Assembly: GCA_002007465.1 (NCBI GenBank)
Contig: LNAC01001234.1
Coordinates: forward strand, 63,706-127,705
DNA length: 64,000 nt
Direction of reading: 5' to 3'
Origin: Ailurus styani
Lineage: Eukaryota > Chordata > Mammalia > Carnivora > Ailuridae
Shown: positions 23,287-36,040 of the stretch, in pieces
Numbering within the stretch: the first letter of the stretch is position 1
Layout of the letters: each line of letters begins with the position of its first letter
Program-made: the position numbers and the translations under genes
The notes under the pieces: generated by a model
The model's input: only the letters and a program-made list of their open reading frames with translations
Told to the model about the DNA's origin: nothing
Database searches by the model: none

Positions 23287-23316
23287 TTTTGGTTTTTGAA
23301 GATGATCTTCCAAGTC
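23287..23316 (-). other. CALCR: CALCR 5' UTR portion of the start-codon exon, with splice acceptor
   Basis: On the minus strand a pyrimidine-rich run ending in TTTTTCTAG (complement of 23317-23325) precedes 30 nt of leader and then the ATG. This is a convincing splice acceptor, so the exon is internal and the mRNA must have at least one untranslated exon further right. That agrees with human CALCR, whose 5' UTR is split over several exons. The leader is A-rich before the ATG and has no ATG of its own. The upstream exon cannot be placed with confidence. Confidence 0.85.
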
Positions 23317-26300
23317 CTAGAAAAATAAACAAATAACAAAGACATTTACATTAATAAATACAGCCTTAATCTTGACTAGAGTCGATTTCTTTTTCTTGTC
23401 TTTCTATTTGACTTGGAGAGGATCATGTCCTGAGACACTCTACTTAAATTCGTGTATGTAAGTGATATGCTGGTGATGCAAATGCAGTCGCATGTTCCAT
23501 GGCCCTTCCTTCCAGCCAGGAAGGACTGGTGTCTGGTCGTTGTCGAAAGTCCTCCTATTAAGAAATTCTGGAGCCACCTTTACATATCAGGAACAAAATA
23601 AACGATTCAGAGAAATCAAAAGCAACCAATGTGGACTTCAGTTAACCCGTGGCATCAGTAAAACTGCTGAAAATTTCAATGGAAACATCCACAAAGAAAT
23701 CACTTCACTGGATATGAACAAATACAACCTATGATTTGTAAAGGATTGGTAGTCATGCTCTCTAGGTAATTTAAGGCCAACTTTTACTCAAGAAGTCTCA
23801 TTTAGAGTCTTGAGCATTTTTCTTTCCTACAAAATTTCCTACAAGCTTCAAGTTGCTACTAAGGATGAATTTCTTCAATAGCAAGGATTGAGTATGTCAC
23901 CTAACAGCTCACATACCTTCTCAAAAGCCTATAATAGTCAGAACATGCTGCTATGTTACAAATAACAGTTTTTTGTGACTGTACAGATAATTTTACACAA
24001 GGAAAGGTAATAAAAGAGTGAAAAATTAAATATGTATATATATTTTTTCATCAGTGAGATTTGTGTGAAACTGTATTTCACCTAAGGGCGAGTGGTTATG
24101 ACTGCATCTTATGTCTTATACTTATGTATTCTCCTAGGTATAAGTTAGTATCTATATTGTTTGCCTGATATACTTGCTCCCAAAAGAGTAAGTTGTATTC
24201 CATTTATATGTAGGTACTATGGGAAGAGAAAATGAAGAAGAAATTAAAAGTTTTCTCCCAGCTTGCTATCATGGGTACAAGGATGGACAGTGAAGGAATT
24301 CAGGAAGGGAAGTAGGGGGAAAAAAAGGAGTTTTAATTTGTCTTCTCCCTCATTGGAAAATATTACTACCTGAGTATTGGATGAGTCTTATTTGTGGGAT
24401 GAAAGGTAGGACTTTTGAAAGTATTATGTGTACTCATGAAATTAACACAGCTTTCCTTAACTAGATCCTGCTTTTTTAGAAGGAAGTTATAGACATACAT
24501 TGAATTTCTAAAGGTCTGCTGCTTATGGTGGTCCTATGATTTAGCCTCTGAGAGAAGAAGGATGTGTGGAACATTACAGGTGCCAGAATTAAAAGCCAGA
24601 TCTCTTCTTCAGATGAAAGTCCTACTCATTAATTCCAAATGTGAGGCTAAGCACAGTGAGAAGTCAGCTTCTCTATGAAGGTGACTATGGGGTGATTAGG
24701 CAGTTAATTGGCTTGTTCTATCTATGTCATATACTTGATGTCATTTGATATTTTATAAAGTATAAGTTGCTAGGTTTCAGCTCAACAGTATCATTACCAT
24801 GAGGAGCATTAGAGGCTGTGGGAGAATTGTCCCCCTGAAGGTGAGTGAGGCTGCACAGTCATTTTGCTATAGGAAAGGGGAGCCCCATGGCTTCAAACCC
24901 CCACACTGCTTTTATGATTGTATCACGAACAACTAAGGGGAATGAAAATGGCATGAACGTGGACCTGAGAGGGAACATTTGGAAATGACAGAAGGGTTTA
25001 GTCAAGAAACAAAGTCCTTTTCTTTTTCCTCTTAAGCGGAGAGGTCTATAATTTTAAATACTCTTGCATTATTTTGAACTATAACAAATTTCTCATGTGC
25101 AACTTTGTAGCAGATCTGGGCTGTACCGAACCTGCATCTGGTCAGAAAATTTCAGCTGTAATTCTCCAGGGTTAAACAGTACTTTGCAGATATGCCTCTC
25201 TTTGAGAGAAGTATTTTGTGGTGATCTGTGAAGAGGAGAGGAAGAACATGGAAGTAGGAATTGTGAAGAAAGACAGGGTTTTATGAATTTAAGGTAGAAA
25301 AACATGGTAAAGAAGAGTAGAATCAGAATGGAGAATGAAGTAATTCACCTTCTCAAGGAAAGAGGGAAAAAAATAATGAAGAAAGTTAAGAAGAATGACA
25401 GACGTGGAGAACCCAAACTAACTATCAGAGACCTATAGCTTAGTTGAATGGATGATTAAAGAATGGATAGACTGCCGGGTGGAATCTCAGGAAAGACTAA
25501 CATGGAAAGAGTAACATGGAATTTCTAATAGGCAGGGTTCAGAATTCAGTGACCCTGAGGAGAACAGTTTTGACCTAAGGCTTAGAGAGTTAAACCTACA
25601 CCCAAACAGGAAAGGACAAAGTTGGGCAAACAGCAGATAATGGAGATAAAAATGGAACTTGGAAATGTTCAATCTAGAATGGGTCCAGGTGAGACAGGTA
25701 GCCTGTGATCAGACAGTCATCTGGAATACCTGGAAGATGACTCAGAGAAACCAGAAATGTCTTAACTCAAAAGCTTAACTTTGACATTAGATTATTTATT
25801 TGTTTACTTCCTGATGTTTTCCCTCTTCCTTCTCTACAGGAAGGACTTTATTCAGTTTTGTCACCCAAGAACCTAGAAAGAAATCTGGAACACAGTAAGT
25901 GCTCAGTAAATGTTGGTTGCTTAGTTTAAGGGATGATGTAGGGTCAGAATTTGGTAAGACAGCAAGCACTATTCTTTTCCCAAAGACCCCTAACTGTAGA
26001 GCCAAAAGATTCTAATTTCTGCTTTTGCTTTTATGTCCTTTCCTTCGGGGACCCTGACTGTTGCTGGAGCTGGCTTCCGGCAATTGTGGAGTCTGATTCA
26101 GAACATGTCAGTGAAATAACCTTGGACAGTTGTTCAGTTACTGGGTGGGACAACAGAATCTGCCCTGCTTTGAATCCACAAATAAGCACTCATCACTAAT
26201 CTCCTCTCTAGAAAATTGTATTCCTTTGTTGCAGGGGTGAATTGGTTAGTGGAAACCACTTCTATTAATATACACAGTCCAAATCACTAATTCAATGATG

Positions 26301-28140
26301 ATGATTGAATAGAATAATCTTCATTTAAGGAGAACAAATTTCCTTGACATGTAAAGTTACATTATTTTTATTTATTTTTTTGTGGAAAGAATATGAAATG
26401 TCAATGTCTGAAAATAATGTGCCTATTCTCATAGATCAGCATTTCCAAAAGCGTATTCCATAGAATAGCAGTAATCCCATGAGAAGCAGCATAAAATAAA
26501 GTTTCCATAGCCAAAAATGTTTAGGAAATTAAGCATTTCCTATATTGTTCTTAGCGATCTACCATACACATTAGCACTTTAAAGTACCTAATTTTCCTGT
26601 ACCAAAAACACTAGTTTGACTTCATTAAGTCTTCATTCTCCAAACCTGTTTGACTACGAAAAAAAAACTTTTTTGCAATCAGTTATTAACCCATCTACAG
26701 AATATACTTTGGAAAATGCTGCTTTGGCTCAATGGCAATTTCTAACCCACCATAGTCTACTAAGTTTGCAAGTCATGAGAAAGAGCTGCCCTTTTACTTA
26801 AAAATTTCTTTTTTTCTTCTCCATGGAGCAAAAGTGGAATTTCTGAGGTCTTAAATATTCCCCAGCCTTGGTACAAAGCCCAAAGCTATAAAAGGCATCT
26901 CAGAGGCAATTGCTCCTTTGGAGCATTATTCGTTAAGAACCTCTCCCCTAATACCCTGGCTATGAGAACAGGAGTGGGATGAGGGTATGGGCAAAGAGCA
27001 GGAAAGAGGAGAAAGAGGCACTGCTTATCTCAGAATAGCTATAGCCTTTTGTCACCCAAGGCCTAGAATCTGTTTCAAATCTGAAATTTGACATTTGTTT
27101 TGAAGACAGATCTATCTAGAAAGCTTCTGTAGATATAGTCCAAGTGAACAGGTAAATATATTTTGTGAAACCACAAGGTCTGCTGGTTTGTTGCCTTAAC
27201 AATGCCTTCTGTTTGGAATACTCCTTGATTACATGATCTATTAGGAAATCGTTCTTCATTACTACAGGAACTCACTTGCCAAGATACAATGTTGTCATAA
27301 ACCCAATTTATGTTGACACATTGAGCAAAGCAGAATGAATTTTTGTTCCTCATCATAAGTTTAAAATGCTCATCTGACTCCAAGCTCCAAGTTTAGTTAA
27401 TGAAAATCAGTATCTCTGCATTGGGGAGCTGTTTTTGGTAAACGGGTTGATACATCATGTAAAAGAATCTAGATGAGAAGGAAAGCAGAATAAAAGTGAT
27501 GTAATATTGGAAAAAAATGACTTTTTCTTTGACTCTAGTCAAGGACCTGACATAGTAAGTGTTCAATAAACATTTATTGATTGAAAAAGATAGATTGCCT
27601 CTAAGCAGTTGGCTAGGCAACATTAATCAGTGAGAAATGTTGGAGAAGTGGTTCAGGATCATGTGCAGGTCAAAAGTGTGACATTACTCAAATGGCTACT
27701 ATTAATGAATAATTAGATAGGATTTCATTAATTAAGACTAATTTGAGGAAAAGGCATTGTGACCTCATCAATACTTTCTAGTACTGGATCTGCAATAGCA
27801 GCCATGATAGAGAAAGGAGAGATAGGAACTATTTAGTTCAAATCAATTTAATTAAAAACACATCATGCACTTATTATGTGTGTTTTAATACATCTCAAGA
27901 TAAAGTTTAACTTCAGTATGTGAGAGGTTGGGAGAAAAAATAGTCCAGTCTAAAGGGTCAGCATGAGCAAAGATGAAGATGTGGGAATCACTGACTATAT
28001 TGAAGAAACTCTAATTGGGCTGATTTCGAAGTCCATGTTCTTAGTCATTACATATATACTGCTATCTGACATGAAAGGAATACTCAGCTTTGGACAAATG
28101 GAATTTGAGTTGTCAACAGGGTCATCTATATGGAGAAGCT
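23317..28140. other. Presumed CALCR 5' intron, proximal part
   Basis: Lies upstream of the start-codon exon. It has no CAN-SINE. Old-repeat scraps occur near 25890-25920 (GTGCTCAGTAAATGTTGG) and a hAT-like element lies at 26437-26721. I see no supported exon. Confidence 0.6.
26437..26721. mobile_element. hAT-type non-autonomous element (MER20-like) with terminal inverted repeats
   Basis: It begins CAGCATTTCCAAA and ends TTTGGAAAATGCTG, which are inverted repeats with a single one-base gap. The 285-bp length and the phrase CCATAGAATAGCAG suit a hAT/Charlie MITE. No 8-bp target duplication is evident. Confidence 0.55.
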
Positions 28141-28154
28141 AAAATGCACCTGAT

Positions 28155-28361
28155 CTTTTTTTTTTTTTTTTAGATTTTATTTATTTGCTAGAGAGAGAGC
28201 GAGAGAGCACGCACTAGCAAGGGGGAATGGCAGACAGAGGGAGAGAGAGAAACAGGCTCTCCACTGAACAGGGAGCCTGAGGCAGGGCTTGATCCCAGGA
28301 CCCTGGGATCATGATCTGAGCTAAAGGCAGCCAAGTTTCACTTGAGCCACACAGGCACCCC
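28155..28361 (-). mobile_element. CAN-SINE, older
   Basis: A reverse copy ending GAGCCACACAGGCACCCC. The flanks AAAATGCACCTGAT (28141-28154) and AAAATGTACTGAT (28362-28374) are an eroded target-site duplication. Confidence 0.9.
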
Positions 28362-28553
28362 AAAATGTACTGATTGTAAATAACAGATTTACTGCTTCTG
28401 TATAAACTCATAACTTTATATTTATAGCTCATGGTTTCTGTTGAGATCAGTTATGGTGAATATGGGAAGAGGAGTCATTGCAGTGTAATAAGAAAAAAAA
28501 AATCTTGGGCTAAGGAATAAGGAATCTACATTCTAATCCTAAAACAACCTCAA

Positions 28554-28744
28554 GGGCGCCTGGGTGGCTCAGTGGGTTAAAGCCTCTGCTTTCGGCTCAG
28601 GTCATGATCTCAGGGTCCTGGGATCGAGGCCCGCATCGGGCTCTCTGCTCAGCAGGGAGCCTGCTTCCTCCTCTCTCTCTGTCTGCCTCTCTGCCTACTT
28701 GTGATCTGATCTCTCTCTCTCTGTCAAATAAATAAATAAAATCT
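28554..28744 (+). mobile_element. CAN-SINE (Mustela-type), very young in appearance
   Basis: A forward copy with intact head GGGCGCCTGGGTGGCTCAG and AAATAAATAAATAAAATCT tail. It has a perfect 15-bp duplication CTAAAACAACCTCAA at 28539-28553 and 28745-28759. It sits only about 190 bp from the older reverse SINE at 28155. Confidence 0.95.
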
Positions 28745-28759
28745 CTAAAACAACCTCAA

Positions 28760-31080
28760 ACTCATCATGTGACTCTTAAGCATGTTACTGCACCTTTCTG
28801 GACATCAATTTCATTATATATAAATTAGACAATTGGACTATAATGAAGGGTTCTTTCCACTCCAACATTGGCTCTAAGTTGAACTGCAATAAAATATAAA
28901 AAGTACATTTTGGAGAAAGAGAAAGCAAAGCAATTAGATAAATATTGGGTCTTTCTGTCCCTCCAATAGAAAATAAACAAAGACATCATTTTCCACATTA
29001 TGTTCTCCAAAATATGATCATTGTGGCCACTCATTTGATAATGAAAAAGGAAAGACTAGTTCACCAGGACAAGGTTTGAGAAATGTGAAATACTATGTGG
29101 TCTTTTCTGGAAAAAAATTTATGTTTATGTTAGGATACTAAAGGTTCTGAGAAGTCCTGCAGCAATGGACCTTTTTAACTAAATTCATTTAAGTTAGCTC
29201 TTGTTATCAATTACTTTACCATGAATAACATGCAATTAACACTCAAGGAATGGACTGGCGAGTTTAGCTAATAGTTGACTTCCACTGATTTCAGTGAATT
29301 GAAGGTATGCTGCTCTCTGTTAGCAGAAAAGACTAGTTACAGGCAACTGTTGCAGACTTATTAGTTTTTCTTTATTATACTGGAATAGGAATGAGAGGAC
29401 TTTGCCACAACTTATCTAGATTCCTGCAACTCTGATGAATAGATGATTTAGTTAAATATGTTGGTGCTATTACAGCATAGGGAGCATAGCCAATAAAAAA
29501 AATATGTTGGTGCTTTGTTTTGAAAGTCCACTTTCACAAATACTGATATGTGAAAAGTGTCCTTCTCTCTTACCCAGGAGACTTCCTGCAAGGTGCTGTA
29601 CTGGTTGGTTCAAATTATAAACTCTTTAAGTCAAACTGTCTGACGCATTAAACCATCCTATAAACCAATAGGAATTCAAAATTGTGGGTTTACGATTTAG
29701 TCCTTATATACACATTATTGTGTCCTAATACACCTTTGACAAACTTCTTCTTTCAGAAAAAGATATGCCTGATTTCACTGGGTGATGGAACAGGAAGAGA
29801 CTCCAGGATTCAAATTTTCCAAACCTCTCACTATAGGGGTGAGTTAATGGAAACCTACTGAAATGATTTCCCTCAAATTGGTTTGAAGGTTAGGGGAAGA
29901 GCCCTAGTTAAACCCTTATTATATTCCCAAACAAGTGTACACTGTAAACCCCTACAATGCCTCACGTCGAAGGTTTTTTCCTAACTTTAACCTTCTGCTA
30001 GTAAAGCCTGTAAGGTCTAGTCTACTTGGGATAGAAGTAACCCACAACCACAGTTCATCCTTGTGCCCAGTTTAGTTCCTCTTATTCACCTTCAGGAATT
30101 CCATTTGGTTCTAATTTCAAAGATATCTTGGGGGTAGAAAAGGCTTAGGCCTGAATAAAGTGGACTAAATAAAGGAATATCCTGTGGTGTTATTTAGAAT
30201 ATTTAACAGTGGCTGCTACATCCACATCCACCAATCAGAACAATTGCTGGCTATTAACCACAGGCTCTATTGTGCCAGTGCTTACCAGCTGTAAGCCAGC
30301 CCTGGAGTTCTCCACTTCTCTCCTCTCTCCCATAGTCTTGGTGTTCACTGTGCATGGATCTCCGTATGTTCGTGTTTGCAGAAATGAAGGTGGAGTGGAA
30401 TGAGGCAGAGAGCTCTTATTGTATTTATAAATTCACTCATCAAATATTTACTAAGTCAGATGTACTTTTTGCTCTTATGAGCCATTATGTACTACAGAGA
30501 ATGCCTGTGTGGGAGCTACTCTTAAGTACCCCCTTTATTTATACATTCTTCCCAATCCCTTCACCATTTCTGGGATTCTGCACAGATATTTCACTGAGAA
30601 CCTTGCAAGGGACAAGCCTATTCCTGTTTTTCCAATTCTAGTAGCATATATTTACTAATAGAGAAAGGCGCTATCAAATATAATTTAATCATTACAAAGC
30701 TTTCCTTTTCTTCCTACTAAATTATTTAAGGGTCCATTTCCCTGAAATTTGAGTGCCTTGGAAATTATCCTTTTTGCAGGGCTATGTAAGCAGTTCAAAG
30801 TTTTTGTAAAATTAGCTGGATTCCCTTGAAAAACAGAGATTAAGTGGGATTGATGACATCAGGGATGGCCAACCAAGCTGGAACCGTCAATGTCAGTCAT
30901 GATGATGCAAATAGTTTTCATCATAGCTGTTGTTTCCCACCATGACCTTAACAGCTAATATTCAAGACGGTGATCTAAGGAATTTGTCTAAAATGATGGT
31001 GTCAAAATGAATTTCAATGCAGCAATTTAATATTTCAGGTGAAGCCAACATTTTGTGACCTACTATATTAAACAAAGCTT
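28760..31080. other. Gene-free stretch, mostly single copy
   Basis: It holds a diverged forward MIR-like segment at about 28760-28865 and otherwise AT-rich unassigned DNA. No exon is supported. Confidence 0.6.
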
Positions 31081-31091
31081 GGTACTTTCTT

Positions 31092-31289
31092 TTCAAGATT
31101 TTATTTATTGATTTGAGAGAGAAAGAGAGAATAAGTAGTGGTGAAGAGTTGGGGGGGGAGAGAGAGACAGACAGACAGACAGACTCCCTACTGAGCAGGA
31201 AGCCCAATGCGGGGCTCCATCCCAGGACCCTGGAATCATGACCTAAGCCAAAGGCAGACACTTAACTGACCGAGTCACTCAGGAACCTC
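31092..31289 (-). mobile_element. CAN-SINE, older
   Basis: A reverse copy containing GA-rich and (GACA)n stretches. The flanking duplication is GGTACTTTCTT at 31081-31091 and 31290-31300. Confidence 0.9.
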
Positions 31290-32169
31290 GGTACTTTCTT
31301 TATTAAAAGAAAACTTGCATGTGACTCACTTTGTGAAATCACTTTTTAAAAATTATATATGTAAAGAAGTTTTGGTCTCTAAGACTTGGCTCATCCTACA
31401 CTTAATTAGGTATACCAAAGAAGTAATCTTAAAGCATGTGATTTGGTTTGGGGGTGTAGATGGGCCAATAACTCAGAAGCAAGCAGCCAAGTTCAGTGAA
31501 TTCAGAATTCACTGGGAGGCTTCTAGATAATCTCCATCCATACGTAATCCTTATTCATATTTTCCCAATCTCTGACTGAATTTCTATGACAGCTCTTTGT
31601 ACTTCCCCTGCCTCCCTCTGGTGATTTGCATTCAGTGATAGTAGCTAATGGAAACACGGGAGAATAAGCATGAGAATTCATGTCATGCCAATGAAGTGAA
31701 CTGGAATAACTGAGTTGACCAAGAGTTTACTCGAACAGGACCTGTGACTCTTTCTAAAGGAAACGTGATTGGCAACTGCTTCTTTAATGTAAGTTGACTA
31801 ACGTAAGTTCACTGCTCTGCTGTTGCTATGAGGCAAGGTAGCTAATGGGCAGGTCTTCCTGGGGCCTGAACTAACTGTTGGGGGAAGGGGACAGGTAACA
31901 GAGCTCTTCCCTTAGCCTCTCTGTTCTCTGCTGTAGGAGTGAAATACAACACACCTTCGAACTTAAAGCTTTAGTCTCAGGAAAGTTTTGGTATTCGGAA
32001 AGATGTAGATGGAGCCTAATGTTTATCAAGAAAACATTATTATCATGGCTGATTGATACACAGGAATATATAGTAGTCTTTAGCCAAATTAAAATGTGTA
32101 TTAAAATGGACTTTTTTTTTTTTTAAAGAAAGAACTAATGGGAAAGGAAGGAAGGAAACTAAAATGAAC

Positions 32170-32345
32170 TGAGTGCCAGGTAATTTTATTTATTATATTA
32201 TCCTCACATCAAATGCAAATAACCACTATCCCCACTTTAGGCATAAGGAAACAAGTTTGCAGATGTTAAGTGACTTTACTAAGTTCTCACAGTCAATGAG
32301 GGGCAGAGACAAAATTTGAAAACAGTTTTTCAAGACCATGCTCTT
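32170..32345 (-). repeat. MIR SINE, reverse
   Basis: ATTATCCTCACATCAAATGC, CCACTTTAGGCATAAGGAAA and TTCTCACAGTCAATGAGGGG follow the reverse-MIR order. Confidence 0.65.
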
Positions 32346-32834
32346 TTCATATTTCACACTGATTCTAGAAATACATACATTTAAAATCAATATTAGGTAA
32401 TGACAGTTTGAAAATAAGTTGTCAATAATTTTTCTTTTTTAGGAAGAATTGTCTGTGCTTTAAAAAGTGTGCAAAATTTTGCTTTGGAAAATGTATAGAA
32501 GTTTGGTAAACATGTATCGTCTCTTAAATTGACAATTTGAAGATTATTAAATATGCATATAAGCATATTTCATTCTTTCTCTTGGTTAATAGATATTTCA
32601 CTTTATATTTTCATAGAATTCTAATTTGTCATACATTTTTAATAATTAATTACAAATAATGACAATATTCCCTTTAGAGTCTCTTCATGAACATTCCTTG
32701 TTGAAGGGTTATGGGCCAATAAGGATTCTTAGTTTTCATTAGCAATCCATTATGACCACCAAAAACCTTCAACAAGGACCAAATCTAAAAGGCATTAAGA
32801 GATTTATGACCACTCATTTTAAAATCATTAGACA

Positions 32835-33005
32835 GGACACCTGGGGTGGCTCAGTAAGTTAAGCCTCCAACTCTTAATTTTGGCTCAGGTCATGATCTCA
32901 GCATTGTGAGTCTGAGTGTAGCATTGGGGTCCATACTGGGTGTGAAGACTGGTTAAGAATCTCTCTGTCCCTCTCCCTCTGCCCCTCCCTCCCAAGAAAA
33001 CAAAA
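32835..33005 (+). mobile_element. CAN-SINE, old and degraded
   Basis: A forward copy with recognisable head GGACACCTGGGGTGGCTCAG and GGCTCAGGTCATGATCTCAG core. It lacks the AATAAA tail and has many substitutions. Confidence 0.85.
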
Positions 33006-33653
33006 CTTTTAGTCAAATATTAATTTCCTAGGTCAACTGTATTAACTATATTGACTTTTATCTAAATCATACAAGTCAACTAATAATCATACTTTGGAAT
33101 GATTATTGCTTAAAGACAAATATAAATTATTTATATTCTTTTTTCGAACTTTATTGAAGCAATTATTCACAAGTGTTTCAATGTCAAAGTTGCTCTCTGT
33201 GGAATTATGCTAATTCTAGAGTTGGCCACCAAGGTGAATGTTGGGCTAGATTACAACTAATACTTCTTGATTAACTGCTTCTATATTCTTACAATATGTA
33301 ATTTAACAATGCAGTACTATATTATCTCCTTCTATCAGAATTAAATGCAGAGTCTATACAACCAAAGATAATTAAGATCAAAATCAAAATTCTCAATTCA
33401 TCAAGGATCTTCTTAGCCAAGTATCAGTGGTGAGACTAATGTTGATCCCAGGGCTCTCCTAAACCAAAGAACTGTGGGAAATAGAGCCTGCCAAATGTTT
33501 CCACCCGGTCCATATCAACTGCTGTTTTAGAGTTAGCTTAATTAAGCACTGGCAAGAAAAATGCTGAAATAATTTAGAAAGGTGTAAAGAGAAGCCCATT
33601 AAAGCAAATACATAACAAAGGAAACTTCAAATACAAAAAGCAACAATTTTAGG

Positions 33654-33859
33654 GAGTGCCTGGGTGGCTCAGTTGGTTAAGCATCTTCCTTCAGCTCAGG
33701 TCATGATCCCAGGGTCCTGGGATCCAGCCCCACATCTGGCTCCCTGCTCAGTGGAGAGCCTGCTTCTCCCTCTGCCTCTCTCTGCCGCTCTGCTACTTGT
33801 GCTATCTCTCTGTCAAATAAATAAATAAAATCTTTAAAAAAAAAGTAAAAAAAAAAAAA
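33654..33859 (+). mobile_element. CAN-SINE, older subfamily
   Basis: A forward copy with head GTGCCTGGGTGGCTCAG, TCAAATAAATAAATAAAATC tail and a long A-run broken by one GT. Flanks AGCAACAATTTTAGG and AGCAAAACTTTTAGG are an eroded target-site duplication. Confidence 0.92.
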
Positions 33860-34789
33860 GCAAAACTTTTAGGAGTGGTTTGTTCATATTGCCATCAGTT
33901 AATACTTTGTTAAATGCCATGGAGGCTCATAGTTCATGGCACTGGATTAATTGCAGCTCAATTCTAATTTGTCTCCCTAGAACAGAGATGTTTCTCATGG
34001 AACTCTGTGTATATACAAATTCCAGACTTGAAACGGGCAGCAAACATCACTGTAAAGTGCACAAGCCCACCCACCCCATATATATGTATACACCCCCAGT
34101 TGACAGAAAGTTGATATGACCCCACGGCCTGAAAATATTTACTAGAATGGGAAAAAAAATCAATTGCACAATTGGTAACATAGTCTAGAAACGGTTTCCT
34201 TGATTTATTTTTAAGACTGGGATATTTATCACAGTCATTCAGAAATGTCTTTGAAGTTATATTTTAATTAAAACTCGGTGTTTCTTGAAAAATAAAATAA
34301 CAAAAGTCCTATTGCATTATAAGAAGACAATACAGAATGTGATTGTCATATAGATGAGTCCTAGGCAAAATGTGCTTTGCTATTTTCACACAATACTATC
34401 AAAGACACAAAATTCAATAGCACCCCATTTAAGAGCAATGATAATATCATGCTCAGACAGCACATTTTTCCTTGTATCATCATAAATATTAGATGCTTAG
34501 AGAACAAATCAGAGTATGTCTCTTTTGGCTAATTTAGTGGAAGCAGGAAAAAATACTGCAACACAAGGGTTCATGCATTTTAACATAATTTCTTGATGGG
34601 ATTTTACCACAGAAAATCTTAAATATTATAAGCATTATACTAATGGGGATATATAACTATCTTCTGGCAAAGTTTTGCTTTATTAACTGCATAAGTTTGT
34701 AAACTATAAACAATCTTACAATATGTGTCAAAATTCTCAAAACATGGAGACTCTTTGACAGTGATTTTTTCCTAAAGATATAATCATAA

Positions 34790-35098
34790 ATTGGCTCATA
34801 TTTAATTATAGAAATATTCATTATAATATTGTCTACTGTGGCGGAATTTGGAAATAATCTAAATGCTCAAAAAATGCATTTGCTAAATAAACTTTGGTAT
34901 ATTGACACTATGGAACACTGTGCAGCCTTTGAAATTGTATTAGAATATTTAATTACCTTAGTACATAGATATTTGATCGTCTTTGATTAAGACATTAACA
35001 CTTTTAAAAAGGACTACAAATTGAATGCACTGTATAATCTTGTTTTTGTAAATATATATATATGTGCACAGAAGAATGGCTTGAAGAATCAAAAAAAT
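34790..35098 (+). repeat. Old LINE-1 3'-region fragment
   Basis: TTTGGAAATAATCTAAATGC, CTAAATAAACTTTGGTATAT and ACTATGGAACACTGTGCAGC recall the end of ORF2 in old L1M elements. It is broken by the SINE at 35112. Confidence 0.55.
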
Positions 35099-35111
35099 GT
35101 ATTTTTTGAGT

Positions 35112-35297
35112 TCATTTTTTAAAAAGATTTTACTTATTTATTTGAGAGAGAGAGAATATGAGCAGAGGGGAGACGAGAAAGGGAGAAGCAGACCCCCCAC
35201 TGAGCAGGGAGCCCAATGTGGGACTTGATCCTAAGACCCTAGGATCATGTCCTGAGCTGAAGGCAGACGCTTAACTGACTGAGCCACCCAGGTGCCC
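35112..35297 (-). mobile_element. CAN-SINE, older
   Basis: A reverse copy from AAAAAGATTTTACTTATTTA to GAGCCACCCAGGTGCCCG. It landed in an L1-like fragment. Confidence 0.9.
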
Positions 35298-35310
35298 GAA
35301 TGTTCTGAGT

Positions 35311-35435
35311 TCTTATTATGCAGCAGGCACTATCAGTGTACTATCTTCCTTAATCCTTTCAGTAGCCTTTCTGTGTAGGTACTATTACAGTTATTGCAAT
35401 TTTCTAGCTGTGGAAACTGAGTCTTAGGGGGCTAG
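35311..35435 (-). repeat. MIR-like fragment, reverse
   Basis: TATGCAGCAGGCACTATC, GTAGGTACTATTACAG and CTGTGGAAACTGAGTC are reverse-MIR phrases. Confidence 0.5.
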
Positions 35436-35841
35436 GTAAAATATTAGTCAGATTGGCTGTATAATACACAACCCCCCAAGTCTCAGTGGCTGAAAAGAAC
35501 AGATATTTATTTATTTATTTAATTTTCCTCAAGTGACATGGAGCTACGGGGCATCTGAGCCTCCCTCCCACTTACGAGGTAAGTCAGCTTGCCCCGACAT
35601 TTTTTCTGTGACCAAGGCTGAAGGAACAGCACTAATCCTGAACGTGTTGCTCTCCTGGCAGGGGGTTGTCAGGCCAGAGAAGCCAAACTACAAAATGGCA
35701 TTTCAAACTTTGCTCAGATCGGGTAAGACACAGCTTCTCAGTCACCTCCTGTTGACCTAAGCAAGTCACAACACGAAGCCCAAAGTCAATGTATCAGGAA
35801 CAAATAATCCTTTTCTGAGTAAAGAAAAACTGAATAATTAG

Positions 35842-35842
<1 letters not shown>

Positions 35843-35882
<40 letters not shown>

Positions 35883-35899
35883 CACGCGCACACGCGCGG
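35843..35899. repeat. (AC)n microsatellite with CG-rich end
   Basis: Pure AC dinucleotides run from 35843 to about 35877, followed by AAAACACGCGCACACGCGCG. Confidence 0.95.
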
Positions 35900-35934
35900 G
35901 ACAGCTGTACAAATTTTCACAGCAGAGTCATGGC

Positions 35935-36040
35935 AAAGATGATACAAAAACCTCACCAGGAGGTGGGTTTGCAGGTGATTTTCTTTTGCTTATCTGCATT
36001 TTCTAACTTTTATATCGTGTAGGAATTGCTTTTGAATTAT
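35935..36040 (+). repeat. Old L1 3'-UTR fragment
   Basis: GGTGATTTTCTTTTGCTTAT and CTGCATTTTCTAACTTTTAT match the L1M 3'-UTR pattern as I know it. Confidence 0.45.

Noticed and set aside
35533..35760. 75-codon open frame on the plus strand
   Set aside because: The region looks like an old interspersed repeat (phrases such as AAGCAAGTCACAAC) and contains no known domain.
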